A stretch of 64,000 nucleotides of DNA, from positions 26,419,515-26,483,514 of the forward strand of contig OZ024748.1 in assembly GCA_964016885.1 (NCBI GenBank), read 5' to 3'. A program made the translations under genes and the position numbers. Under the pieces are notes generated by a model. It was given only the letters and a program-made list of their open reading frames with translations. It did not search any database and was not told the origin of the DNA. The stretch is from Eledone cirrhosa. Taxonomy: Eukaryota; Mollusca; Cephalopoda; Octopoda; Eledonidae. Position 1 is the stretch's first letter, and every line of letters begins with the position of its first letter. Positions 57,401-64,000 of the stretch are shown here, piece by piece.

Positions 57401-60400
57401 ATACTATTATTGAATATAGAACTGAGACATCAACTGAAAAACCACTACCTATAAAGACACCTACAAGCACAGCTGAAAAGATCACTGAAACTATAACAGA
57501 CATAACAGCAACAACATCACAGCTTCCTTCAACAAGTGAAATCCATATAGAAACTCCTAAATCTACTTCTGAACTGCCTCATATAACTGACATTGAAACA
57601 AGTACAGTGGAAAGAACAACACACGTTACAGATATTGAAACTGAACGCACAACTCAGACAGAAATTACACCACAACTAACAACATCTCCTGAAGAAACAA
57701 CTCTGTCTACTCAGGTAGAGGACATCGAAAAGGTGACACCAACACAAGTTGCTAGCACAATGCATACATCACCTGAAAGAACAGTTGTTTCATCTCCTGA
57801 ACACACTTCTATAACACCTACAGATGAACTCACTATTAAAGAATACATAACTGAGACATCAACAGAAAAATCACTACCTATGACAACACCTACACGCACA
57901 GCAGAAAAGATCACTGAAACTAGAACAGACACAGCAGCAACAACATCACAGCTTCCTTCAACAAGTGAAATCCATATAGAAACTCATAAATCTACTTCTG
58001 AACTGCCTCATATAACTGACATTGAAAAAAGTACAGTGGAAAGAACAACACAAGTTACAAATATTGAAACTAAGCGCACAACTCAGACAGAAATTACACC
58101 ACAACAAACAACATCTCCTGAAGAAACAACGCTGTCTACTCAGGTAGAGGACATCGTAAAGGTGACACCAACACAAGTTGCTAGCACAATGCATACATCA
58201 CCTGAAACAACAGTTGTTTCATCTCCTGAACACACCTCTATAACACCTACAGATGAACTTACTAGTATTGAATATACAACTGAGACATCAACTGAAAAAC
58301 CACTACCTATCAAGACACATACAAGCACAGCAGAAAAGATCACTGAAACTAGAACAGACACAACAGCAACAACATCACAGCTTCCTTCAACAAGTGAAAT
58401 CCATATAGAAACTCCTAAATCTACTTCTGAACTGCCTCATATAACTGACATTGAAACAAGTACAGTGGAAAGAACAACACAAATTACAGATATTGAGACT
58501 GAACGCACAACTCAGACAGAAAGTACACCACAACTAACAACATCTCCTGAAGAAACAACTCTGTCTACTCAGGTAGAGGACATCGAAAGGGTGACACCAA
58601 CACAAGTTGCTAGCACAATGCATACATCACCTGAAACAAAAGTTGTTTCATCTTCTGAACACACCTCTATAACACCTACAGATGAACTTACTAGTATTGA
58701 ATATAGAACTGAGACATCAACTGAAAAATCACTACCTACGATAACACCTACAAGCACAGCAGAAAAGATCACTGAAAATATAACAGACACAACAGCAACA
58801 ACGTCACAGCTTCCTTCAACAAGTGAAATCCATATAGAAACTCCTAAATCTACTTCTGAACTGCCTCATATAACTGACATTGAAACAAGTACAGTGGAAA
58901 GAACAACACAAGTTACAGATATTGAAACTGAGCGCACAACTCAGACAGAAATTACACCACAACAAACAACATCTGAAGAAACAACACTGTCTACTCAGGT
59001 AGAGGACATCGTAAAGGTGACACCAACACAAGTTGCTAGCACAATGCATACATCACCTGAAACAACAGTTGTTTCGTCTCCAGAACACACCTCTATAACA
59101 CCTACACATGAACTTACTAGTATTGAATATACAACTGAGACATCAACTGAAAAACCACTACCTATAAAGACACCTACAAGCACAGCTGAAAAGATCACTG
59201 AAACTATAACAGACACAACAGCAACAACATCAAAGCTTCCTTCAACAAGTGAAACCCATATAGAAACTCCTAAATCTACTTCTGAACTGCCTCATATAAC
59301 TTACATTGAAACAAGTACAGTGGAAAGAACAACACAAATTACAGATATTGAAACTGAACGCACAACTCAGACAGAAATTACACCACAACTAACAACATCT
59401 CCTGAAGAAACAAGTCTGTCTACTCAGGTAGAGGACATCGAAAGGGTGCCACCAACACAAGTTGCTAGCACAATGCATACATCACCTGAAACAACAGTTG
59501 TTTCATCTCCAGAACACACCTCTATAACACCTACAGATGAACTTACTAGTATTGAATATAGAACTGAGACATCAACTGAAAAATCACTACCTACGATAAC
59601 ACCTACAAGCACAGCAGAAAAGATCACTGAAACTATAACAGACACAACAGCAACAACATCACAGCTTCCTTCAACAAGTGAAATCCATATAGAAACTCCT
59701 AAATCTACTTCTGAACTGCCTCATATAACTGACATTGAAACAAGTACAGTGGAAAGAACAACACAAATTACAGATATTGAAACTGAACGCAGAACTCAGA
59801 CAGAAATTACACCACAACTAACAACATCTCCTGAAGAAGCAACTCTGTCTACTCAGGTAGAGGACATCGAAAGGGTGACACCAACACAAGTTGCTAGCAC
59901 AATGCATACATCACCTGAAACAACAGTTGTTTCATCTCCAGAACACACCTCTATAACACCTACAGATGAACTTACTAGTATTGAATATATAACTGAGACA
60001 TCAACTGAAAAACCACTACCTATCAAGACACCTACAAGCACAGCAGAAAAGATCACTGAACCTAGAACAGACACAACAGCAACAACATCACAGCTTCCTT
60101 CAACAAGTGAAATCCATATAGAAACTCCTAAATCTACTTCTGAACTGCCTCATATAACTGACATTGAAACAAGTACAGTGGAAAGAACAACACAAATTAC
60201 AGATATTGAAACTGAACGCACAACTCAGACAGAAATTACACCACAACTAACAACATCTCCTGAAGAAACAACTCTGTCTACTCAGGTAGAGGACATCGAA
60301 AGGGTGACACCAACACAAGTTGCTAGCACAATGCATACATCACCTGAAACAACAGTTGTTTCATCTCCAGAAATCACCTCTATAACACCTACAGATGAAC

Positions 60401-63400
60401 TTACTAGTATTGAATATACAACTGTGACATCAACTGAAAAACCACTACCTATAAAGACACCTACAAGCACAGCTGAAAAGATCACTGAAACTAGAACAGA
60501 CACAACAGCAACAACATCACAGCTTCCTTCAGCAAGTGAAATCCATATAGAAACTCCTAAATCTACTTCTGAACTGCCTCATATAACAGACATTGAAACA
60601 AGTACAATGGAAAGAACAACACAAATTACAGATATTGAAACGGAACGCACAACTCAGACAGAAATTACACCACAACTAACAACATCTCCTGAAGAAACAA
60701 CTCTGTCTACTCAGGTAGAGGACATCAAAAGGGTGACACCAACACAAGTTGCTAGCACAATGCATACATCACCTGAAACAACAGTTGTTTCATCTCCAGA
60801 ACACACCTCTATAACACCTACAGATGAACTTACTAGTATTGAATATACAACTGAGACATCAACTGAAAAACCACTACCTATAAAGACACCTACAAGCACA
60901 GCTGAAAAGATCACTGAAACTATAACAGACACAACATCAACAACAACACAGCTTCCTTCAACAAGTGAAATCCATATAGAAACTCCTAAATCTACTTCTG
61001 AACTGCCTCATATAACTGACATTGAAACAAGTACAGTGGAAAGAACAACACAAATTACAGATATTGAAACTGAACGCACAACTCAGACAGAAATTACACC
61101 ACAACTAACAACATCTCCTGAAGAAACAACTCTGTCTACTCAGGTAGAGGACATCGAAAGGGTGACACCAACACAAGTTGCTAGCACAATGCATACATCA
61201 CCTGAAACAACAGTTGTTTCATCTCCAGAACACACCTCTATAACACCTACAGATGAACTTACTAGTATTGAATATACAACTGAGACATCAACTGAAAAAC
61301 CACTACCTATAAAGACACCTACAAGCACAGCAGAAAAGATCACTGAAACTATAACAGACACAACAGCAACAACATCACAGCTTCCTTCAACAAGTGAAAT
61401 CCATATAGAAACTCCTAAATCTACTTCTGAACTGCCTCATATAACTGACATTGAAACAAGTACAGTGGAAAGAACAACACAAATTACAGATATTGAAACT
61501 GAACGCACAACTCAGACAGAAATTACACCACAACTAACAACATCTCCTGAAGAAACAACTCTGTCTACTCAGGTAGAGGACATCGAAAAGGTGACACCAA
61601 CACAAGTTGCTAGCACAATGCATACATCACCTGAAACAACAGTTGTTTCATCTCCAGAACACACCTCTATAACACCTACAGATGAACTTACTAGTATTGA
61701 ATATACAACTGAGACATCAACTGAAAAACCACTACCTATAAAGACACCTACAAGCACAGCTGAAAAGATCACTGAAACTATAACAGACACAACAGCAACA
61801 ACATCACAGCTTCCTTCAACAAGTGAAATCCATATAGAAACTCCTAAATCTACTTCTGAACTGCCTCATATAACTGACGTTGAAACAAGTACGATGGAAA
61901 GAACAACACAAATTACAGATATTGAAACTGAACGCACAACTCAGACAGAAATTACACCACAACTAACAACATCTCCTGAAGAAACAACTCTGTCTACTCA
62001 GGTAGAGGACATCGAAAAGGTGACACCAACACGAGTTGCTAGCACAATGCATACATCACCTGAAACAACAGTTGTTTCATCTCCTGAGCACACCTCTATA
62101 ACATCTACAGATGAACTTACTAGTATTGAATATAGAACTGAGACATCAACTGAAAAATCACTACCTACGATAACACCTACAAGCACAGCAGAAAAGATCA
62201 CTGAAACTATAACAGACACAACAGCAACAACATCACAGCTTCCTTCAACAAGTGAAATCCATATAGAAACTCCTAAATCTACTTCTGAACTGCCTCATAT
62301 AACTGACATTGAAACAAGTACAGTGGAAAGGACAACACAAATTACAGATATTGAAACTGAACGCACAACTCAGACAGAAATTACACCACAACTAACAACA
62401 TCTCCTGAAGAAACAACTCTGTCTACTCAGGTAGAGGACATCGTAAAGGTGACACCAACACAAGTTGCTAGCACAATGCATACATCACCTGAAACAACAG
62501 TTGTTTCGTCTCCAGAACACACCTCTATAACACCTACAGATGAACTTACTAGTATTGAATATACAACTGAGACATCAACTGAAAAACCACTACCTATCAA
62601 GACACCTACAAGCACGGCAGAAAAGATCACTGAAACTATAACAGACACAGTAGCAACAACATCACAGCTTCCTTCAACAAGTGAAATCCATATAGAAACT
62701 CCTAAATCTACTTCTGAACTGCCTTATACAACTGACATTGAAACAAGTACAGCGGAAAGGACAACACAAATTACAGATATTGAAACTGAACGCACAACTC
62801 AGACAGAAATTACACCACAACTAACAACATCTCCTGAAGAAACAACTCTGTCTACTCAGGTAGAGGACATCGAAAGGGTGACACCAACACAAGTTGCTAG
62901 CACAATGCATACATCACCTGAAACAACAGTTGTTTCATCTCCAGAACACACCTCTATAACACCTACAGATGAACTTACTAGTATTGAATATACAACTGAG
63001 ACATCAACTGAAAAACCACTACCTATAAAGACACCTACAAGCACAGCAGAAAAGATCACTGAAACTATAACAGACACAACAGCAACAACATCACAGCTTC
63101 CTTCAACAAGTGAAATCCATATAGAAACTCCTAAATCTACTTCTGAACTGCCTCATATAACTGACATTGAAACAAGTACAGTGGAAAGAACAACACAAAT
63201 TACAGATATTGAAACTGAACGCACAACTCAGACAGAAATTACACCACAACTAACAACATCTCCTGAAGAAACAACTCTGTCTACTCAGGTAGAGGACATC
63301 GAAAAGGTGACACCAACACAAGTTGCTAGCACAATGCATACATCACCTGAAACAACAGTTGTTTCATCTCCAGAACACACCTCTATAACACCTACAGATG

Positions 63401-63999
63401 AACTTACTAGTATTGAATATACAACTGAGACATCAACTGAAAAACCACTACCTATAAAGACACCTACAAGCACAGCTGAAAAGATCACTGAAACTATAAC
63501 AGACACAACAGCAACAACATCACAGCTTCCTTCAACAAGTGAAATCCATATAGAAACTCCTAAATCTACTTCTGAACTGCCTCATATAACTGACGTTGAA
63601 ACAAGTACGATGGAAAGAACAACACAAATTACAGATATTGAAACTGAACGCACAACTCAGACAGAAATTACACCACAACTAACAACATCTCCTGAAGAAA
63701 CAACTCTGTCTACTCAGGTAGAGGACATCGAAAAGGTGACACCAACACGAGTTGCTAGCACAATGCATACATCACCTGAAACAACAGTTGTTTCATCTCC
63801 TGAGCACACCTCTATAACATCTACAGATGAACTTACTAGTATTGAATATAGAACTGAGACATCAACTGAAAAATCACTACCTACGATAACACCTACAAGC
63901 ACAGCAGAAAAGATCACTGAAACTATAACAGACACAACAGCAACAACATCACAGCTTCCTTCAACAAGTGAAATCCATATAGAAACTCCTAAATCTACT
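1..63999 (+). CDS. Giant Thr/Ser/Pro/Glu-rich (mucin-like) tandem-repeat protein, internal fragment
   Basis: The frame starting at base 1 stays open for 21,333 codons and runs off both ends, so start, signal peptide, anchor and C-terminus are not visible. It encodes about 149 copies of a 143-residue unit, roughly 2.3 MDa before modification. One unit has about 43 Thr, 16 Ser, 12 Pro and 19-20 Glu, against only 5 Lys and 3 Arg, so it is strongly acidic (net about -16 per unit). The consensus has no Cys, Gly, Trp, Phe or Asn, one Tyr (residue 101) and one Met (residue 73). I see no folded domain (no SEA, EGF, VWD or Ig-like pattern), no membrane segment and no coiled coil. Inference: an extended, heavily O-glycosylated secreted or surface protein, comparable in style to the PTS exons of large mucins or insect matrix proteins, without recognisable homology to any of them. 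All indels keep frame, which supports translation. Alternatives are a giant bacterial adhesin, or a coding satellite with no function. Confidence is high for the open frame, moderate for mucin-like, low for lineage. Confidence 0.85.
40..114 (+). repeat. Internal sub-repeat inside each unit (residues 14-27 and 28-38)
   Basis: Residues 14-27 (ITDIETSTVERTTQ) and 28-38 (VTDIETERTTQ) align along their whole length with a 3-residue gap. The DNA aligns too (GAC ATT GAA ACA against GAT ATT GAA ACT, then ACA ACA CAA against ACA ACT CAG). Shown here in the first copy; it recurs in every full unit. Short Asp/Glu-Ile-Glu/Thr motifs recur elsewhere in the unit (142-4, 59-62, 98-101, 121-124), suggesting that the 143-residue unit grew from shorter degenerate modules. 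Confidence 0.7.
1950..4125 (+). repeat. Duplicated segment, copy A, with one extra unit at 3,004-3,432
   Basis: Units from about 1,950 to 3,003 match 4,524-5,577 at a 6-unit offset (markers: Pro at residue 89; ATA at residue 75 with GCG ATA at 113-114). The unit 3,004-3,432 has no partner. Units from 3,433 match 5,578 onward at a 5-unit offset (markers: ATT ATA GAT at 28-30; CAT at residue 77; AAG for Met73). One whole unit was therefore gained here or lost in the partner, exactly on unit register. The last unit in this copy (3,862-4,290) goes on with private changes: Asp-Ser at 101-102, Lys at 108 and Asn at 124. Confidence 0.7.
4524..6270 (+). repeat. Duplicated segment, copy B, one unit shorter
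   Basis: Partner of the segment at 1,950-4,125, lacking the equivalent of unit 3,004-3,432. The join falls at the unit boundary near 5,577. Copy B has small private changes such as CTA ATA for CTA ACA at residues 45-46 (5,709-5,714) and ATA for ACA at residue 39 (6,121-6,123). Confidence 0.7.
6436..7965 (+). repeat. Segmental duplication, copy B (15-unit offset)
   Basis: Partner of the first 1.5 kb of the window, same order of marked units. The match fades at the fourth unit, where this copy has a TCT instead of CCT at residue 138 and a CCC (Pro) at residue 89. Its right part is reused as the beginning of the 3,432-bp tandem duplication that follows. Confidence 0.75.
7452..10883 (+). repeat. 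3,432-bp (8-unit) tandem duplication, first copy
   Basis: All private variants I checked recur exactly 3,432 bp downstream: GCA at residue 66 (Pro to Ala), AAG at residue 6, the ACG CAG AGA run at 37-39, GAT at residue 70, the CCC codon at residue 49, GAA for GAC at residue 60, CAG GAA at 57-58, the ACG at residue 105 and AAT at residue 103. I noticed no internal difference between the copies, so this duplication looks recent. Breakpoints are good to within tens of bases, because left of about 7,452 the two copies carry different residue-35, -45 and -53 variants. Confidence 0.85.
10884..14315 (+). repeat. 3,432-bp (8-unit) tandem duplication, second copy
   Basis: Directly abuts the first copy. 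The two copies diverge again just after 14,340, where residue 62 is GAA here and GTA in the first copy. Both copies end in a unit carrying CGA at residue 27 (Gln to Arg) and GTG at residue 54. Confidence 0.85.
15446..15874 (+). repeat. Single-unit tandem doublet, first copy
   Basis: This unit and the next both carry the otherwise rare ATC codon at residue 17 (the usual codon is ATT) together with CGG at residue 35 and GTA at residue 62. That marks a one-unit duplication. Confidence 0.7.
15875..16303 (+). repeat. Single-unit tandem doublet, second copy
   Basis: Same rare ATC at residue 17 as its left neighbour. The second half of the unit then switches to a different variant family (GTA at residue 90, TCA at 110, ACG ATA at 113-114). 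This indicates a crossover or conversion endpoint inside the unit. Confidence 0.7.
16130..17800 (+). repeat. 6-unit-offset (2,574 bp) duplicated segment, copy A
   Basis: Shares with 18,704-20,374 an ordered series: GTA at residue 90 with ACG ATA, then a unit with CTA at residue 96, then ATT ATA GAT with CAT at residue 77, then GGT at residue 94 with ATA at residue 65. About two intervening units (17.8-18.7 kb) are not part of the match. Confidence 0.75.
18704..20374 (+). repeat. 6-unit-offset duplicated segment, copy B
   Basis: Partner of 16,130-17,800. Private differences include AGT instead of ACT at residue 53 (about 19,461) and CGG instead of CGC at residue 35 in its first full unit. The match stops at about 20,390, where residue 77 becomes CAT and residues 86-87 become Asp-Gln. 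Confidence 0.75.
20164..21879 (+). repeat. 4-unit (1,716 bp) tandem duplication, first copy
   Basis: Ordered markers recur 1,716 bp downstream: an ACA run at 130-134, CAT at residue 5, TTC at residue 61, TTA at residue 110, CGA at residue 27, GTG at residue 54, GTT at residue 17 with ATG ATG at 21-22, and CGA at residue 68. The same cassette order also appears at 10.3-10.9 and 13.7-14.7 kb, so it is an older module re-duplicated here. Confidence 0.8.
21880..23595 (+). repeat. 4-unit (1,716 bp) tandem duplication, second copy
   Basis: Abuts the first copy. It differs at a handful of sites, for example ATC rather than TTC at residue 123, TCT at residue 92 (about 23,439), and AAA at residue 142 in its last unit. 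Older than the 3,432-bp duplication, judging by the visible differences. Confidence 0.8.
25297..25566 (+). repeat. Rearranged repeat block, copy 1
   Basis: The unit order is broken three times within 270 bp. At 25,299/25,300 residue 139 (TTA) jumps to residue 24, losing 27 codons. At 25,398/25,399 residue 56 jumps back to residue 13, repeating residues 13-56 (44 codons). At 25,563/25,564 residue 67 jumps to residue 80, losing 12 codons including Met73. All three joins keep frame. Short shared bases sit at the joins (AA, CTCA and AACA). Lys replaces Glu at residue 50 in the short first part. Confidence 0.88.
26089..26580 (+). repeat. Divergent cassette, copy 1 (Met-Thr-Thr-Arg type)
   Basis: Defined by ATG ACA ACA CGT at residues 113-116 of one unit. 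In the next unit it has GTA GAG GTG ACA GCA at 62-66, ATG at residue 90, CAT at residue 96 and ATA at residue 130. This copy has private changes TCT at residue 70 and CTT at residue 74. The cassette recurs as a package at four other places. Confidence 0.75.
29602..29871 (+). repeat. Rearranged repeat block, copy 2
   Basis: Same three joins as the copy at 25.3 kb, 4,305 bp downstream, with the same GTA at residue 132 just before it and the same CAT AAA unit after it. A private change of CCT GTC to CCA TTC at residues 112-113 lies downstream. Part of a duplicated segment of about 0.9 kb. Confidence 0.88.
30823..31314 (+). repeat. Divergent cassette, copy 2
   Basis: Same package as at 26.1 kb, offset 4,734 bp, with the common GCT and CAT codons at residues 70 and 74. 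Confidence 0.75.
34159..34299 (+). repeat. Lys80/Ser85/Asn126 unit variant, copy 1
   Basis: Marked by AAA at residue 80, TCT TCT GAA at 84-86 and AAT at residue 126. The AAT creates an Asn-Ile-Thr glycosylation sequon absent from the consensus. Recurs at 36,301, 46,177 and 58,639. Confidence 0.7.
35031..35032 (+). other. In-frame 3-bp deletion (loss of Pro85)
   Basis: The CCA codon between TCT (residue 84) and GAA (residue 86) is missing, so this unit is 426 bp long. Seen once. Confidence 0.85.
35110..35601 (+). repeat. Divergent cassette, copy 3
   Basis: Same package, offset 4,287 bp from copy 2. The non-unit offset comes from the 3-bp deletion at 35,031/35,032 just upstream. Confidence 0.75.
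36301..36441 (+). repeat. Lys80/Ser85/Asn126 unit variant, copy 2
   Basis: Same marker set, offset 2,142 bp from the first. The unit after it carries the in-frame loss of Pro49. Confidence 0.7.
36636..36637 (+). other. In-frame 3-bp deletion (loss of Pro49)
   Basis: The CCT codon between TCT (residue 48) and GAA (residue 50) is missing. The same deletion recurs near 46,512 and 58,974, and in the second part of the rearranged blocks at 42.9, 51.9 and 55.4 kb. Confidence 0.85.
42910..43176 (+). repeat. Rearranged repeat block, copy 3 (3 bp shorter)
   Basis: Same joins as the copies at 25.3 and 29.6 kb, but with Pro49 deleted in the second part and TCA instead of TCT at residue 55. The upstream unit has CGC at residue 87 (His to Arg). 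This version founded the copies at 51.9 and 55.4 kb. Confidence 0.88.
44557..45048 (+). repeat. Divergent cassette, copy 4 (Met-Thr-Thr-Ser subtype)
   Basis: Same package with AGT instead of CGT at residue 116, CAC at residue 45, GTA AAG at 62-63 and ATT at residue 98. It is followed by a unit with Lys at residue 99, like the one near 26.9 kb. Confidence 0.7.
46177..46317 (+). repeat. Lys80/Ser85/Asn126 unit variant, copy 3
   Basis: Same marker set, again followed by a unit lacking Pro49 (deletion at 46,512/46,513). Confidence 0.7.
49165..52608 (+). repeat. 3,444-bp tandem duplication, first copy
   Basis: Contains one rearranged block, hence 8 units plus 12 bp. Shared markers with the next copy are AAT at residue 94, CGA at residue 68 with TCT at residue 92, GTA at residue 131, CCT TAT ACA at 12-14, the Met-Thr-Thr-Ser codons, CAC at residue 45 and AAA AGG at 62-63. 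I noticed no internal difference. Confidence 0.85.
51928..52194 (+). repeat. Rearranged repeat block, copy 4
   Basis: Same 3-bp-shorter version as at 42.9 kb, offset 9,018 bp, including the Pro49 loss, the TCA at residue 55 and the flanking Arg87. Confidence 0.88.
52609..56052 (+). repeat. 3,444-bp tandem duplication, second copy
   Basis: Abuts the first copy. The join lies in a unit that starts with the CAT AAA variant and AGA at residue 71, then continues as the AAT (residue 94) unit. The match continues to about 56,094, where CTT and ATT appear at residues 92 and 97. Confidence 0.85.
55372..55638 (+). repeat. Rearranged repeat block, copy 5
   Basis: Same version again, 3,444 bp from copy 4 and 12,462 bp from copy 3. 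It belongs to both the 3,444-bp tandem duplication and the large 8.6-kb duplication. Confidence 0.88.
57019..57510 (+). repeat. Divergent cassette, copy 5 (Met-Thr-Thr-Ser subtype)
   Basis: Identical in all its markers to the cassette at 44.6 kb, 12,462 bp away, as part of the large duplication. Confidence 0.7.
58639..58779 (+). repeat. Lys80/Ser85/Asn126 unit variant, copy 4
   Basis: Same marker set, 12,462 bp from the 46.2-kb copy, followed by the Pro49 deletion at 58,974/58,975. Confidence 0.7.
61120..62835 (+). repeat. Terminal 4-unit (1,716 bp) tandem duplication, first copy
   Basis: Carries GAG at residue 86 (CCT GAG CAC, about 62,086), which I found elsewhere only in the second copy at about 63,802. 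Also carries GTT at residue 17 with ACG ATG, CGA at residue 68 and TCT at residue 92. Confidence 0.75.
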
Positions 64000-64000
64000 T
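62836..64000 (+). repeat. Terminal 4-unit tandem duplication, second copy, cut by window edge
   Basis: Repeats the preceding segment, including the GAG at residue 86, and is still in register at the end of the window. The last 25 bases are the first eight codons of a new unit. The array continues beyond the window. Confidence 0.75.

Larger units (their letters stand above)
54382..63022 (+). repeat. Large duplication of about 8.6 kb, copy B
   Basis: Partner of 41.9-50.6 kb with only a handful of differences noticed over 8.6 kb, so relatively recent. Its left edge lies inside the second copy of the 3,444-bp tandem duplication and its right edge inside the terminal 4-unit duplication. The events are therefore layered on each other. 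Confidence 0.85.
1..64000 (+). repeat. 429-bp tandem repeat array, about 149 units, higher-order structure
   Basis: Unit starts (codon 1 = CAT of His-Ile-Glu-Thr) fall exactly every 429 bp from 1 through 24,883. After that the register shifts only at the rearranged blocks (+51 or +48 then -36) and at 3-bp deletions near 35,031, 36,636, 46,512 and 58,974. Copies differ at scattered positions, and combinations of variants recur at fixed multi-unit offsets. This is the signature of unequal crossing-over and gene conversion. The array fills the window completely; I saw no unique flanking DNA. Confidence 0.97.

Noticed and set aside
1..64000. CRISPR array or phage/plasmid repeat
   Set aside because: Units are 429 bp with no conserved short repeat separated by unique spacers, and no cas, integrase or replication genes are present.
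1..64000. Transposable-element origin (LTRs, terminal inverted repeats, reverse transcriptase)
   Set aside because: No transposase or reverse-transcriptase motifs, no inverted repeats and no poly(A) tails between units; all copies are head to tail in one frame.
1..64000. Non-coding satellite DNA
   Set aside because: Not fully excluded, but exclusive in-frame indels, absence of stops over 21,333 codons and a coherent PTS-rich composition favour a translated array.

Overview
The whole window is one thing: a head-to-tail array of a 429-bp (143-codon) repeat, read in a single open frame on the + strand (frame beginning at base 1). I count 149 copies of the repeat core plus a 25-base stub at the right end. 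Unit length is divisible by three, and every length change I could find is too: 3-bp deletions, plus a recurrent block with an 81-bp loss, a 132-bp gain and a 36-bp loss. The frame therefore stays open from base 1 to base 63,999, which is 21,333 codons with no start, stop or intron needed. The window is an internal slice of a larger gene; both ends lie outside.

The encoded protein is about 30% Thr, 11% Ser, 8% Pro and 13% Glu. The consensus has no Cys, Gly, Trp, Phe or Asn. It is acidic, probably disordered, and has about 59 possible O-glycosylation sites per unit. This is the profile of a giant mucin-like or extracellular-matrix PTS-rich protein. A giant exon of this type with A/T-rich codons, and CpG-type transitions among copies, fits an animal (metazoan) genome best. 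A bacterial giant surface adhesin cannot be excluded, and I cannot name the species or an orthologue.

Layout: 1-25 kb holds regular 429-bp units in nested higher-order duplications (15-, 8-, 6-, 5-, 4- and 1-unit offsets). At 25-43 kb the array becomes more mixed. Internally rearranged block copies appear at 25.3, 29.6 and 42.9 kb, along with divergent cassettes and 3-bp deletions. At 42-63 kb there is a large duplication of about 8.6 kb at an offset of 12,462 bp, interleaved with a 3,444-bp tandem duplication that brings two more rearranged blocks (51.9 and 55.4 kb). At 61.1-64 kb a fresh 4-unit tandem duplication runs off the window edge.

I see no other gene on either strand, and no RNA gene, transposon, CRISPR array, promoter or terminator. 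Minus-strand open frames of 61-95 codons recur in nearly every unit but are antisense shadows of the repeat. Exact copy number in such an array depends on the assembly and probably varies between individuals.
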